Positions 28,230-37,058 of a stretch of DNA of 64,000 nucleotides are shown piece by piece. Each line of letters opens with the position of its first letter. The first letter of the stretch is position 1. The notes beneath the pieces were generated by a model. The model was given only the letters and a program-made list of their open reading frames with translations. It was not told where the DNA came from and searched no databases. Made by a program: the position numbers and the translations under genes. The stretch spans positions 62,001-126,000 of the forward strand of contig CAVOQD010000010.1 in the NCBI GenBank assembly GCA_963698255.1. Reading direction: 5' to 3'. This DNA comes from JAWKOK01 sp963698255 (lineage in GTDB: Bacteria; Chloroflexota; Anaerolineae; Caldilineales; Caldilineaceae).

Positions 28230-29663
28230 CAGTCTTCCATCCTCCATCGCATCCAGCAACGCCATCCCTCGATGCACCGGATCGCCGGCCACATTGCCCG
28301 CCACGATTTTGGCCTGCTCCTGAGCCTCTGCGCAGATGGCGGCTGCGTCCATGGTGAGGACCTGGCTGTCGCGCACGAGCACGCGACCGTCGACCATGAC
28401 CAGGCGCACCTCGCGACCGGTGCCGGCGTAGACCAGATTGGGCACGATGGTGCGGATGGGGGCGTCGAGCATGGGCAGCAGATTGGGCTCCATCAGATCG
28501 ACCATGATCAGATCGGCCTGCTTGCCCGGCTCCAGCGAGCCGATCTCGTCGCCGAGACCGATGGCCTGCGCGCCCTCGATGGTGGCCATGCGCAGCACGT
28601 CCCAGGCGTTGAGCACCGTCGGATCGCGGAACTTGATCTTGTTGAAGAGCGCGGTCAGCTTCATCTCGTTGAAGATGTTGTTGCAGTTGTTGCCGGACGC
28701 CTGATCCGAGCCGAGCGCCACCTTGCCGCCCGCCTGCCGGAAGACATAGGCCGGCGGCACAATGCCGTCGATGATGCCGATGCTGCCCGAGCAGAGCGCC
28801 ATGTTGGCCCCGCTGTAGGCGATCATGGCGGCCTCCTCGTCGGTGGCCTCGGTCAGATGGACGGCCAGCAACTGGTCGTCCAGATAGCCAAGCGCGTCCA
28901 GAAACTCGGGCGTACGCTTGCCGTAGCGTTTGAGCATCTGCTCGATCTCGCGGTCGCCCTGGGCCACGTGCATGTGGATCATCAGACCGTTGCCCGCCGC
29001 CAGCCGCTTGACGATCAGCAACTGGTCCGAGTCGATCATGTCCGGCCCCTGCGGCCCCAGCATGACGGTGAGCCGCCCATCCTCGGCTCCATGCCAGGCA
29101 TCGGCGAAGAGCATGGCCGCGTCGATGGACTGCTTGCCCGCCGTCTCGTCCAGCGGATAGAGATCGCCCACGCGCCAGCCGGCCATGCCGCCCGGCGGCA
29201 TGGCGTTGATGGTCGGCGTCAGCACGGCGCGCACGCCGGCCTCGACAAAGACCTCGGCCCAGCCGTCGTAGGGTCGGGTGTAGTCGCCCATGGTGGTGGT
29301 GCCGGAGCGCAGCGCCTCCAGCACATTGAGCCGGGTGCCCGCCAGCGCCGCTTCCGGCGAAAGATAGCGCGAGTAGGGCGCCAGCGCGGCCTGCATCCAG
29401 TTGCTGACGTCCTGGGCCACGCCGCGCACGATGGCCAGCGGCGTGTGCATGTGGGCGTCGACCAGGCCGGGCAGCACGGCGTGATTGGCGGCATCAATGG
29501 TCTCGTCGGCCTGGAAGCGGGCCGTCAGTTCGTCTGTCGTGCCGACAGCCACGATGCGGGAGCCGTCCACCGCCACCGCGCCGTCGGCAATGTATCCCAC
29601 GCCCTCTCCTTGCATGGTGAAAAGATGGGCGTGGACAAATAGCGTATCTGCATGTTCATTCAT
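28227..29663 (-). CDS. TRZ/ATZ-family amidohydrolase (deaminase-like)
   Basis: The 478-residue product is a metal-dependent amidohydrolase of the group that includes S-adenosylhomocysteine/methylthioadenosine deaminase, guanine deaminase and chlorohydrolases. Metal ligands are LPGLVDAHMHTPLAI near residue 68, IHMHVAQGDRE, AVHLTEATDEE and GSDQASGNNCNN. Members deaminate or dechlorinate N-heterocycles. The C-terminal LEPGKQADLIMVDL segment is the usual Ig-like sub-domain. ATG 29663 has GGAG about 12 nt upstream, an acceptable but not ideal spacing. The gene is the middle of five amidohydrolase-type genes. The opposite strand also has a long open frame (28221-29642), which I take as a GC-bias shadow. 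Confidence 0.85.
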   Translation of the reverse strand: MNEHADTLFVHAHLFTMQGEGVGYIADGAVAVDGSRIVAVGTTDELTARFQADETIDAANHAVLPGLVDAHMHTPLAIVRGVAQDVSNWMQAALAPYSRYLSPEAALAGTRLNVLEALRSGTTTMGDYTRPYDGWAEVFVEAGVRAVLTPTINAMPPGGMAGWRVGDLYPLDETAGKQSIDAAMLFADAWHGAEDGRLTVMLGPQGPDMIDSDQLLIVKRLAAGNGLMIHMHVAQGDREIEQMLKRYGKRTPEFLDALGYLDDQLLAVHLTEATDEEAAMIAYSGANMALCSGSIGIIDGIVPPAYVFRQAGGKVALGSDQASGNNCNNIFNEMKLTALFNKIKFRDPTVLNAWDVLRMATIEGAQAIGLGDEIGSLEPGKQADLIMVDLMEPNLLPMLDAPIRTIVPNLVYAGTGREVRLVMVDGRVLVRDSQVLTMDAAAICAEAQEQAKIVAGNVAGDPVHRGMALLDAMEDGRL

Positions 29664-29684
29664 GATGGTTGGGCTCCGTTTGTC

Positions 29685-29760
29685 TGTAGCACGACATTCA
29701 TGTCGTAGCAACCATGGTCCAGTTTGCCCACAGGGCTACGACATAAATGTCGTGCTACAA
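29685..29760. repeat. ACGACAT-type dispersed hairpin, copy 2
   Basis: TGTAGCACGACATTCATGTCG (29685 on) and CGACATAAATGTCGTGCTAC at the right frame a middle of about 27 nt. It lies between two diverging amidohydrolase genes, in the position where promoters are expected. Confidence 0.8.
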
Positions 29761-29835
29761 CTTGTGATACAATCGAACCGCTGAATTTACCCATCCAATT
29801 ATACCGTTTTGTTTCAGAAATGCGAGGGAGAAAGA

Positions 29836-31435
29836 ATGTCCGCCGATCTGGTATTGACCAATGGAAATATCCACACCATGGATGCCGCTCTGCCCCGTGT
29901 CGAGGCCGTGGCCATTGCCGGCGAGCGGATCGCCGGCATCGGCTCCAACGAAGCCATGCGTGGGCTGCTCGCCACTGACGGACGCGAGATCGATCTGGGT
30001 GGACGCACTGTCACGCCCGGCTTCATCGACGCCCATCTGCATTTCCTCTCCTACGGATTGACCCTGCGCGAGATCGATCTGATGAACGTGCCTACCCTGG
30101 CTACGGCCCAGGAGCGCGTAGCCACCCGCGCCGCCGAAGCGCCGGCCGGCCAGTGGCTGACCGGCCGCGGCTGGGACCAGGTCTTCTGGGAGGGACAGCA
30201 GTTCCCGACCAAAGCCGATCTGGACCCAGTCACGCCGGACCATCCGGCCTTTTTGCGGCGCAAATGCGGCCACGCCGGCTGGGCCAACTCGCGTGCGCTG
30301 GCCCTGGCCGGCATCAGCGCCGAGACGCCTGACCCGCCCGGCGGCGAGATCGTGCGCGACCCGGCGACCGGCGAGCCGACCGGCATCCTGCTGGAGAATG
30401 CCATGAATCTCATCTCCAGGCTGATCGCCCAGCCCACCGACGCCGAGGCCGTCGAGGCCGTGCTCCTGGCCCAGGCGCAAGGCCCACGAACTGGGCATCG
30501 TCGGCGTCCACAACATGGAGGCGGCGCCGGCCCTGCGCGCCTACCAGGAGTTGCGGCGCAACGGCAAACTGAAGCTGCGCGTGCTCCAGCAGATTCCGGA
30601 GAGCGAGTTGGATGCGGCCATCGAGATCGGCCTGCAATCGGGCTTCGGCGACGAGTGGATCCGCATCGGCGCGCTCAAGATCTTCTCGGACGGATCGCTG
30701 GGTGCGCGCTCGGCGCTGATGGTCGAGGCCTACGAGGATGAGCCGGACAACTTCGGCATCGCGGTCTCAACTGCCGAGCATCTGAAGGCGCAGATCGAGA
30801 AGGCCTCACGCGCCGGGCTGGCCGTCCACATCCACGCCATCGGCGACCAGGCCAACCGCAACGTGCTCGACGCCATCGAGGCGACTCGCAAAGCCGGCAT
30901 CGGCTTGCACCTGCGCCACCGCATCGAACACGCGCAGATCCTGCATCCGGACGACGTCGGTCGCTTTGCCGAGTTGGATGTCATTCCGTCCATGCAGCCC
31001 ATCCACTGCACCCAGGACATCGTCTCGGCCGACAACAACTGGGGCGAGCGCTGCCGCCTGGCCTACGCCTGGAGCACGCTGCTGAGCACGGGCGCGGTGC
31101 TTGCCTTCGGCTCCGACGCGCCGGTGGAGACGCCCAGCATCATGCAGGGACTCTACGCGGCCGTGGCACGCCGTCGTACAGACGGCTATCCCAGCGCCGA
31201 CGGCTGGTATCCGGAAGAACGGCTGAGCATCCAAGAGGCCGTCTACGCCTACACCATGGGCGCGGCCTACTCGGGCTGCGAGGAGGCGATCAAGGGTTCG
31301 CTGACCGCCGGCAAGTTGGCCGATCTGGTGGTGCTGGACGCCGACATCTTCAGCATCGAATCGGAAGCGATCCTGGAAACCGGCGTCGTGGCCACCATGG
31401 TCGGCGGTGAGTTTGTCTACGGTGGGGGTTGGTAG
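29836..31435 (+). CDS. YtcJ-like (Amidohydro_3) metal-dependent amidohydrolase, one frameshift
   Basis: Frames 29809-30741 and 30515-31435 join near 30490 to a protein of about 533 residues. Metal motifs are TPGFIDAHLHFLSYG near residue 60, the KIFSDGSLGARSALM lysine segment, VHIHAIGDQANRNVLDAI, HRIEHAQI and FGSDAPVETPSIMQGLYAAV (given in pieces). The N-terminal MSADLVLTNGNIHTMD and the C-terminal GKLADLVVLDADIF form the composite beta domain. Relatives include N-substituted formamide deformylase and exoenzyme regulatory proteins; substrate unknown. SD GAGGGAG (29824-29830) is 5 nt before the ATG. The join lies in a CAAGGCCCACG stretch inside conserved sequence, suggesting an indel error. Confidence 0.85.
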
Positions 31436-31442
31436 ACATTGG

Positions 31443-31552
31443 GGTTGATCCACGAAGGGACACGAAGGTTCATTAAGGTTCACGAAGGTTCACGAAGGTT
31501 CACAAAAATGAATACCCTTCGTGTCTATTTGTGTTCTTCGTGGATCATCATC
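31443..31552. repeat. CACGAA-type dispersed repeat, copy 4, with tandem 10-mers
   Basis: GATCCACGAAGGGACACGAA is followed by three to four tandem copies of GGTTCACGAA (about 31467-31505) and a complementary arm CCCTTCGTGT...TTCGTGGATC ending at 31552. It lies just after the stop of the YtcJ-like gene and before the end of the converging gene. Confidence 0.75.
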
Positions 31553-31576
31553 CCCATGCACAAAGCCAATCGATCG

Positions 31577-32884
31577 CTACATGCCCGCCAGTTTCCGCAA
31601 CGTCGCTTTCTTGGCGCCCAGCGCGAAATAGTCGATCTGATTGTCCATCATGAAGCGTTTCGCCAGCGCGATGGCATCGGTCTCCGTCAACAGATCTTCG
31701 TCGACTTCCGCCTGCAAGGCACGCGTCAACCAGGCGCGTGCTTGCCTGGAATAGGCCAGCGTCGCCGACGGCAGGTGCGTGTCGCCGCCAAAGATGAAGA
31801 GCTTGTTGGCCGGCGCGGCATGAATGTAGCGCCGTACAAAGTCGCTCGCAGCGTACGGATTGATGCTCCACGCCCAGCAGAGATCGACGGCCACGTTTGG
31901 GTAGTGCTTGGCCAGGGCAAGCAGTTCCTCGCTGTAGGGATAGGCGATGTGCATGAGCACAAAGCGGGCGTCGAGGTATTTGGCCAGCAGCGGCGTGAGA
32001 TGGCCGCTCTTGATGTAGTCGACCGGCATGCGGCTGTGGCCGGCGTAGTAGCCGGTGTGGATCTTGAAGGGCAGTCCATAGTCGATGGACAATTCGACGC
32101 CTCTTGCCCAGCACCAATCGCCCAGGCAGAGACGCTGCGCCTCGCTGATCCCATCCGGATCGGCGAGATAGGCGGCCAGCGCTGCCTCGCCCTCGGCGTC
32201 GGTCCGTTCCTGCCAGCGCAACGTTCGGTTGTAGGCGTGCTGGGCCTTGACGGCCACAGCCCTGGCCGCGTTCTGCTCGAAGACAAGCGCCATTGCCTCA
32301 TGCAGCGATGCCAGATCGGTGACAACGATGCCGGTCTCCTGGGCCAACGGTTCCAGGTCGGGCGTGCCGCTGCACATGGCCGCCCAGTTGATGTCGTAGA
32401 GGAAGAAGTCCGGCCCCGGCGAATCGACGGGCACGGTGCGCTGAAAGTGGTCGGTCTGCACATGGTCCAGATTGGCCACATCGCGCAGCAGATGCAAGCG
32501 TTCGCCGGGCAGACCAAGCGCCGGGCTGTTGGCGTTGGCTGCCTCCAGTGTGTCTGCCGTGATCTCGTCAATGCCGTAGATCTGCCGGGCGATGATGCGC
32601 ACCGCTTCGCCGTAGCCCGTGAAGCGAACGGCTTCCCAGGCTTTCTGCACTGCCTGGAAGCGGCCACGGATGTCAGGATTGCTGCTGTCGATCAGTGCCT
32701 CGACCGCGTCGGCATCGGCCCCGGCGACGATTAGATCGGCCGGCACGTAGTTGTAGAAGAGATTGCGCAGAATGTCGGGCGGATTCTCCGTATAGGTCGA
32801 CTCGGAGTCGAGGTGCTCGTGAGTGCTGCAGAGAGGCGTGGTGCGGATGAAGTCAGCAAGGTCAGTGGCGGAAATAGAGGTCAT
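31577..32884 (-). CDS. Amidohydrolase_2-family (TIM barrel) hydrolase
   Basis: The 435-residue product starts with PLCSTHEHLDSE, the first metal-site H-x-H of the Amidohydrolase_2 family, and continues with a central LPFKIHTGYYAGHSRMP, FVLMHIAYPYSEELLALA and the late FIFGGDTHLPSATLAYSRQA with the catalytic Asp. A length near 435 and an N-terminal helical insert (residues 60-130) match the uronate-isomerase-like or 2-pyrone-4,6-dicarboxylate hydrolase-like subgroup better than classic cytosine deaminases. Substrate unknown. ATG 32884 is 6-7 nt after CGGAG; the frame opens at 32920 without support. It converges on the YtcJ-like gene and closes the amidohydrolase cluster. Confidence 0.8.
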   Translation of the reverse strand: MTSISATDLADFIRTTPLCSTHEHLDSESTYTENPPDILRNLFYNYVPADLIVAGADADAVEALIDSSNPDIRGRFQAVQKAWEAVRFTGYGEAVRIIARQIYGIDEITADTLEAANANSPALGLPGERLHLLRDVANLDHVQTDHFQRTVPVDSPGPDFFLYDINWAAMCSGTPDLEPLAQETGIVVTDLASLHEAMALVFEQNAARAVAVKAQHAYNRTLRWQERTDAEGEAALAAYLADPDGISEAQRLCLGDWCWARGVELSIDYGLPFKIHTGYYAGHSRMPVDYIKSGHLTPLLAKYLDARFVLMHIAYPYSEELLALAKHYPNVAVDLCWAWSINPYAASDFVRRYIHAAPANKLFIFGGDTHLPSATLAYSRQARAWLTRALQAEVDEDLLTETDAIALAKRFMMDNQIDYFALGAKKATLRKLAGM

Positions 32885-32993
32885 GGCGCGCTCCGTATTT
32901 TTGTGAGTTGACTCTGCCAATGAGTCTGACGGATCACGGCCAAAATGTCAACCGACATCGCCGGCTTTGAGGCGTTCCTGCGTGGACAATTTT

Positions 32994-33073
32994 GGACGCG
33001 GATTGCACTGATCTTGGCAGATAGAGACGGATTTCATTCGATTTGTCCGCCAAGAACAGTGCAATCCGCGTCC
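32994..33073. repeat. Hairpin with 25-bp arms
   Basis: Arms 32994-33018 and 33049-33073 are complementary with one mismatch (outer word GGACGCGGATTGCACTG). The loop of 30 nt holds GACGGATTTC. It lies between the amidohydrolase start and the end of the lipoprotein gene. Confidence 0.8.
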
Positions 33074-33098
33074 CATTCACTGTTACTCCACCAGTCCG

Positions 33099-33749
33099 CT
33101 AGGACCGTGTGAGGCCGTTCAGCCATTCGATGTCGCCTGCGTTTGCGCAATTGCCGCCGCACTGTACGAAGCGCAGGATGGTTCCGGTTTCGTCTACCTC
33201 CATTCCGACATGAAAGACGCTCTCATTGGCTGCTTCGTCAACGTCGCTGATGACGTGGAACTCGCCGTCAGAAAACCAGAAATAGCCGATGTCGACCGCG
33301 TCGTTGGGACCGAGCACGCGGAAAATTCTGCCGTCCGGGTCCATGCGGATCAACCGATGGCCTTCTTCCTCTTCACAGATCCACTCGCCGACTAGATGGC
33401 TCGCCTCAGTAACGACAAACGAGGCGGGCGCACTGCCGATCTCGATTGCAAGATCCTGAGCTGCGACCTCAGTCTGTGCTACCTGTTCCAGGAATAGCAA
33501 TTCAGGGTTCAGCTTGTAGTCGACAGTGGGTTCAACATCAACTACGGCAAGCTCATCGGCTGCAAGCTCGGCTTTCCGTGTGCGCTCCAGGAATAGCAAT
33601 TCAGGGTTCAATTTGTAGTCCACAGGAGCCTCAACATCGACTTTGGCCTCGGGCGCCTGGATCGGCTGTTCAAGCTGGAGCGTGCAGCCGGAGAACACAA
33701 GCGCCGTCAGTGAAATAATCAAAAAGGATACGACTGACATCCGTTTCAT
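33099..33749 (-). CDS. Lipoprotein of unknown function with an internal repeat
   Basis: A 216-residue protein with a lipoprotein signal peptide (MKRMSVVSFLIISLTALVFSGC, lipobox VFSGC, Cys22 as the lipidated residue). Residues 43-55 (VDYKLNPELLFLE) recur exactly at 76-88, a 33-residue unit that is also an almost exact 99-nt DNA repeat. The C-terminal half is beta-rich with HLVGEWICEEEEGHRLIRMD and IGYFWFSDGEFHVIS, which suggests a lipocalin-like or META-type barrel, and three Cys (CGGNC and one in EWIC). I do not recognise the family. GGAGGGAACTACC precedes the ATG. It should sit on the outer face of the membrane. Confidence 0.75.
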   Translation of the reverse strand: MKRMSVVSFLIISLTALVFSGCTLQLEQPIQAPEAKVDVEAPVDYKLNPELLFLERTRKAELAADELAVVDVEPTVDYKLNPELLFLEQVAQTEVAAQDLAIEIGSAPASFVVTEASHLVGEWICEEEEGHRLIRMDPDGRIFRVLGPNDAVDIGYFWFSDGEFHVISDVDEAANESVFHVGMEVDETGTILRFVQCGGNCANAGDIEWLNGLTRS

Positions 33750-33818
33750 GGTAGTTCCCTCCTATTCTCGGGGGACGATATACAATCTGGTGATCTGCTG
33801 TATTCACAGAATGCCATA

Positions 33819-33890
33819 TGCGACGCACCAAAGACGCGCCACCGTGGCTACACTGAGGAAACATTGCGACGCCAAAAACGCGCCACCGTG
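33819..33890. repeat. Two direct repeats of 28 and 26 nt
   Basis: TGCGACGCACCAAAGACGCG and the following CCACCGTG (33819-33846) recur as a close copy at 33865-33890. The stretch 33750-33990 otherwise shows nothing coding. Confidence 0.6.
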
Positions 33891-33994
33891 TCCACAAGGA
33901 GGCTACATAAGAGGCTACACGTTGTCTGTGCAGAACACGCGCAGGCGAGCTGAGGCTGTTCCAAGGAGAAAAATATCGTGCTGTGAAAACAAAA

Positions 33995-34020
33995 ACCCGC
34001 CTCTGGACCCAGAGGCGGGT
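33995..34020 (-). terminator. Terminator of the tRNA-fMet/tRNA-Met unit
   Basis: Stem ACCCGCCTCTG/CAGAGGCGGGT with a GACC loop, followed on the minus strand by TTTTGTTTTC. It lies 17 nt after the tRNA-Met 3' end. Confidence 0.9.
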
Positions 34021-34036
34021 TTTATCAATGTTTGTT

Positions 34037-34113
34037 TGGTGGCGACGGGTAGACTTGAACTACCGACCTAGAGATTATGAGTCCCTCGCTCTAACCGCCT
34101 GAGCTACGTCGCC
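34037..34113 (-). tRNA. tRNA-Met (elongator), anticodon CAT
   Basis: Acceptor GGCGACG/CGTCGCC, D stem GCTC/GAGC, anticodon loop CTCATAA, T stem GGTAG/CTACC, CCA encoded at 34039-34037. Because CAT can also be lysidine-modified tRNA-Ile, elongator Met is the more likely but not the only reading. Confidence 0.9.
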
Positions 34114-34157
34114 GAATTCAGAAACCGCCGGTCAGTAATGACCAGCGGCCTGTTAGG

Positions 34158-34229
<72 letters not shown>

Positions 34230-34240
34230 TCAATGAATAG

Positions 34241-34269
34241 ACTATACCATAGGGATCTGTGCCGGTCAA
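34241..34269 (-). promoter_or_regulatory. SigA promoter of the tRNA-fMet unit
   Basis: Minus strand TTGACC (34269-34264), 17-nt spacer, TATAGT (34246-34241), 12 nt before the mature tRNA end. Confidence 0.85.
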
Positions 34270-34345
34270 ATTCGGCAGGGTCAGCGGGCGCACTACACAA
34301 CGTGAAGAAATGCGAGCGCTGGGTTATGGTTCAAAATGAACCAAG

Positions 34346-36212
34346 AGCACGTTAACAATTGAAAGAGGAAGGAAAGCAGCACTTCGTGTAGGATTCGGTT
34401 GTATAGCCAAACGTCGAAGACAAACAAGGAGGCTGCTTTCCCATGACAGTATACACAGAAAATGTCTCAACGACGGCATTGTGGCCGGAGCCGATAGAGG
34501 TCATCTACCAGTCGCTGCCATCGGGACCTGCGACGAGTTTAGCGCCCAAGCTGCCCCATCTGTCGGATTGGGAAGCGCTCTTTGTGGGAACGCTGCCGTT
34601 GATTCCGGGAGAGATGCGTCCTCATGGCGTGATCACATGGGCGTCAAAGGCGTTTGCGCTCTCGCGCACAAGTATCTATGCGTTGGGTAGGCGGATAGAA
34701 GAGCGAGTCCTGGCAGGGGATGTGGGAAATCGGCCACGGGCATCGGGCCTGGCGGCAGTCGGGTCGGCCAGCCAAGACGATGCGATGCAGGTCGAAGTGA
34801 CGCCTGCACGGCTGAAGCGGACGATACTGGCGGCCACCTTTCCGGGCAATGTGTCGATTCGCCCTACCCAGGTTCTGCTGGAGGAGGCCCTCGACGAGAC
34901 GCTCAGTATTGGGTCCATCAGTGAACTGCGTTTGGAAGCCGGGCGTGAAGCAGGTCGTGTGCTGGCTGGGTTGGACTACAGTTCGGTGGGCAAGGTCATC
35001 GTCGGTCGTGATGAGACTTTCTTCCAGGGAGTTCCCCTGCTGTTGGTCATCGAGCCGGTCAGTTCGGCCATTCTCCTGGCGCTTGCCTGTGAAGATCGTC
35101 AGGCCGAGACCTGGGGCGCTGCGTTGGACCTGGTCCAGGAGCAAGGGGTCGAGATTGCGGGTCTGGTGGAGGACATGGCTCGCACCTATGAGAAGTCCCA
35201 GAAGTTGGCCGACCTGTCTGGCGCCAGCGTGCAGAAAGATGTCTGGCATCTGCTGCGAGACGGTGACAAGGTTAAGCGCGATCTGCAACGGAGCGCCTAC
35301 GCAGCCATGAAAGCCGTCGTCGACCTGGAAAAGAAACTGGGCAAGGCGTGGGATGAGGCCCAGTTTGAACGCTACGTTGAGGCCGTTGCCAAGGAGGACG
35401 CTGCCATTGTCCAGTATGACAACTACGCCCAACTCCTCCCCCATCTCTACGACGCTCTGGAGATGGTTGACTGGCGGGCCGGGGAAATCCGTGACTTCGA
35501 AACAGCCAACTGGTTGCTCACCGAGACCCTCATCCTCATGGATGACTTGTCCGACACACGCGTTCATAGCTTCGTCAAGACGGTGCGCAACCATCAGTCT
35601 CAACTGCTCACCTTTCTCAAGCGGATCGCAGCCGAGTTGCCGAAGTGGCAGGACCATTTGTCAAAAATCCTGGTCATTTCGACTGATGCGGATGCCTTCC
35701 AGCAGACCCTTGCTCGCCACTGGCGTCTTCAGCAAATGCTCATCAATGGGCACAACCAATGGCGCAAACTCGCTGATGAAACCGCCTTGGAACTCGACCT
35801 CTGGCTCGAAACATTCCCGCTCTTGGATGTGTATGCATCTCAATTGATACACATCCTGGACGCTGCCGGTCATACCAACAGCATCAATGAATGCGTCAAC
35901 GGCATTCTCAAGTCTTTTCTGGAGAGTCGCCAATCTTTTCGCAATCTGGAGACTCTCCAGGCCTATCTGGACCTCTTTGTCCTCTGGCACAACACTCGAA
36001 TCATCCAGCGCGGCAAGCGCCAGAGAAAGAGCCCTTTCCAGATGGCTGGCATCCAGACCGACTCAGATGACTGGCTGACTCTACTCGGCTTCTAGCGTCG
36101 GCTACAACTCAACCCAGCAACCGTTTGACCCATGCTCCAGTCAACGATGATTGGAGTTCCAGTAGGCGTTACCCTTTGACGGCCATTTCCCTCTTTCAAT
36201 TGTAAAGGTGCT
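34346..36212 (+). mobile_element. Insertion sequence with 23-bp inverted ends
   Basis: Ends 34346-34368 (AGCACGTTAACAATTGAAAG then AGG) and 36190-36212 are reverse complements with two mismatches and flank a single transposase gene. The word TATGGTTC is directly repeated outside at 34325-34332 and 36221-36228 and may be the target duplication, but the extra bases between it and the inverted ends do not match each other, so the exact borders are open. The element sits between the tRNA-fMet promoter and the ftsB-like gene. IS family not recognised. Confidence 0.75.
34443..36095 (+). CDS. Transposase of the insertion sequence
   Basis: The 550-residue product has an N-terminal helix-turn-helix region (HGVITWASKAFALSRTSIYALGRR near residue 62, given in part), then a probable DDE catalytic domain: VIVGRDETFFQGVPLLLVIE near residue 190 with the first Asp, IAGLVEDMARTY near residue 240, and the C-terminal block NSINECVNGILKSF...WHNTRIIQRGKRQRKSP near residue 485, in which N-S-x-(N/E) and the HN-R...GKRxxxSP end are typical of DDE transposases. 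It is not an IS3, IS5 or IS110 type by eye. AAGGAGG stands 10 nt before the ATG. Just before the ATG an inverted repeat (34371-34380/34432-34441) could mask the ribosome site in transcripts from outside. Confidence 0.8.
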   Translation: MTVYTENVSTTALWPEPIEVIYQSLPSGPATSLAPKLPHLSDWEALFVGTLPLIPGEMRPHGVITWASKAFALSRTSIYALGRRIEERVLAGDVGNRPRASGLAAVGSASQDDAMQVEVTPARLKRTILAATFPGNVSIRPTQVLLEEALDETLSIGSISELRLEAGREAGRVLAGLDYSSVGKVIVGRDETFFQGVPLLLVIEPVSSAILLALACEDRQAETWGAALDLVQEQGVEIAGLVEDMARTYEKSQKLADLSGASVQKDVWHLLRDGDKVKRDLQRSAYAAMKAVVDLEKKLGKAWDEAQFERYVEAVAKEDAAIVQYDNYAQLLPHLYDALEMVDWRAGEIRDFETANWLLTETLILMDDLSDTRVHSFVKTVRNHQSQLLTFLKRIAAELPKWQDHLSKILVISTDADAFQQTLARHWRLQQMLINGHNQWRKLADETALELDLWLETFPLLDVYASQLIHILDAAGHTNSINECVNGILKSFLESRQSFRNLETLQAYLDLFVLWHNTRIIQRGKRQRKSPFQMAGIQTDSDDWLTLLGF

Positions 36213-36243
36213 TGCTTGACTATGGTTCGCTTTCCCTGGTCGC

Positions 36244-36699
36244 CTATTCACCCTCGGATTGAAAGATCGACAGCCACAAACGCCAGACTGGGGGTTCACT
36301 GTCGGATGCCGGCCTGTCCGGGGCGATGCCGGCTTCGGCGTCAATGGACGAGGCAGCGGCAGGTTCTTGTGCCTGCACTGTTTTTGCCGGCGGGTCGATG
36401 ACGGTCAAAACTTGGGTTCCGTCCTGCGCCAAGTTCAGCTCCGTGATTGCAATCTTTTCCGTATATTCCGGACTCTTGACATGGGCAAGATCGGCTGCCA
36501 GTTTTCGTCCATGGGCTTCAGCGTCTTCGATCTGCGCCTGCATCGACGCCTCCACATTCAGCAACCTCCGGTATTCGGTCAGCCGGCTGGCATATGTGAT
36601 CACGAAGAGCAGCGCAAGCACCAGCAGCACAATCAACAACGGGCTGCGACGGCGAGATCCTGGTGAGGTTTCCGATGGGCGATTGGCCTGGAACGACAT
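36244..36699 (-). CDS. FtsB/DivIC-like septum formation protein
   Basis: The 151-residue product has a cytoplasmic basic N-terminus, one membrane helix (LLIVLLVLALLFVITYASRL, residues 21-40) and a coiled-coil segment (LTEYRRLLNVEASMQAQIED and on), followed by AADLAHVKSPEYTEKIAITEL, a classic DivIC-type ending of the coiled coil. A Pro/Ala-rich tail follows. FtsB and DivIC bridge the divisome with FtsL and FtsQ outside the membrane. ATG 36699 is preceded by AGGGAG; the frame opens at 36777 without support. It lies 119 nt downstream of tRNA-Leu(CAG) in the same direction and may share its promoter. The insertion sequence ends 32 nt after its stop. Confidence 0.8.
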   Translation of the reverse strand: MSFQANRPSETSPGSRRRSPLLIVLLVLALLFVITYASRLTEYRRLLNVEASMQAQIEDAEAHGRKLAADLAHVKSPEYTEKIAITELNLAQDGTQVLTVIDPPAKTVQAQEPAAASSIDAEAGIAPDRPASDSEPPVWRLWLSIFQSEGE

Positions 36700-36817
36700 G
36701 GTACGCTCCCTTCGTAGCAACGAACGAAGTACGGGGCGGGAAGCAAAAAGGGACTTCAGCGAAGTCCCTTCGTTCAACGTTCTTTCTCATGCTTCGCATC
36801 TCAGGTCGATGCTGTTA

Positions 36818-36904
36818 TGGTGCCGCAGGAGGGACTTGAACCCCCACGGGCTAATGCCCACTACGCCCTGAACGTAGCGCGTCTTCCGATTCCGCCACTG
36901 CGGC
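36818..36904 (-). tRNA. tRNA-Leu, anticodon CAG
   Basis: Acceptor GCCGCAG/CTGCGGC, anticodon stem CTACG-TTCAGGG-CGTAG, a long variable arm (GGGCATTAGCCC region) and T arm GGGGG-TTCAAGT-CCCTC region. CCA is encoded (36820-36818). Confidence 0.94.
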
Positions 36905-36926
36905 AGGCAACCATAAACGTGAGAAA

Positions 36927-36956
36927 ACTATAGCATGGGCGGGTACAGCCTGTCAA
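36927..36956 (-). promoter_or_regulatory. SigA promoter of tRNA-Leu(CAG)
   Basis: Minus strand TTGACA (36956-36951), a perfect -35, 18-nt spacer, TATAGT (36932-36927) with a TGC extension, about 22 nt before the tRNA. Confidence 0.88.
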
Positions 36957-37058
36957 ATGAAAGTAATCCATCAATTGGCTGCCAGTCGCTGAATCAATAC
37001 GCACCTGAATGTGTCTGCGACCACCTGCAGTTGATTTCCGCATTGACCCGAAATTAGA

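Noticed and set aside
28221..29642. Long plus-strand open frame of 473 codons opposite the TRZ/ATZ amidohydrolase
   Set aside because: It has no known domain, is His/Gln/Arg-rich, and mirrors the codon bias of the real gene on the other strand.
31467..31505. Short tandem repeats as a CRISPR array
   Set aside because: The units are only 10 bp and have no spacers; they belong to the CACGAA family.
31439..32734. Plus-strand open frame of 431 codons opposite the Amidohydrolase_2 gene
   Set aside because: Composition and lack of a ribosome site or domain mark it as an antisense shadow.
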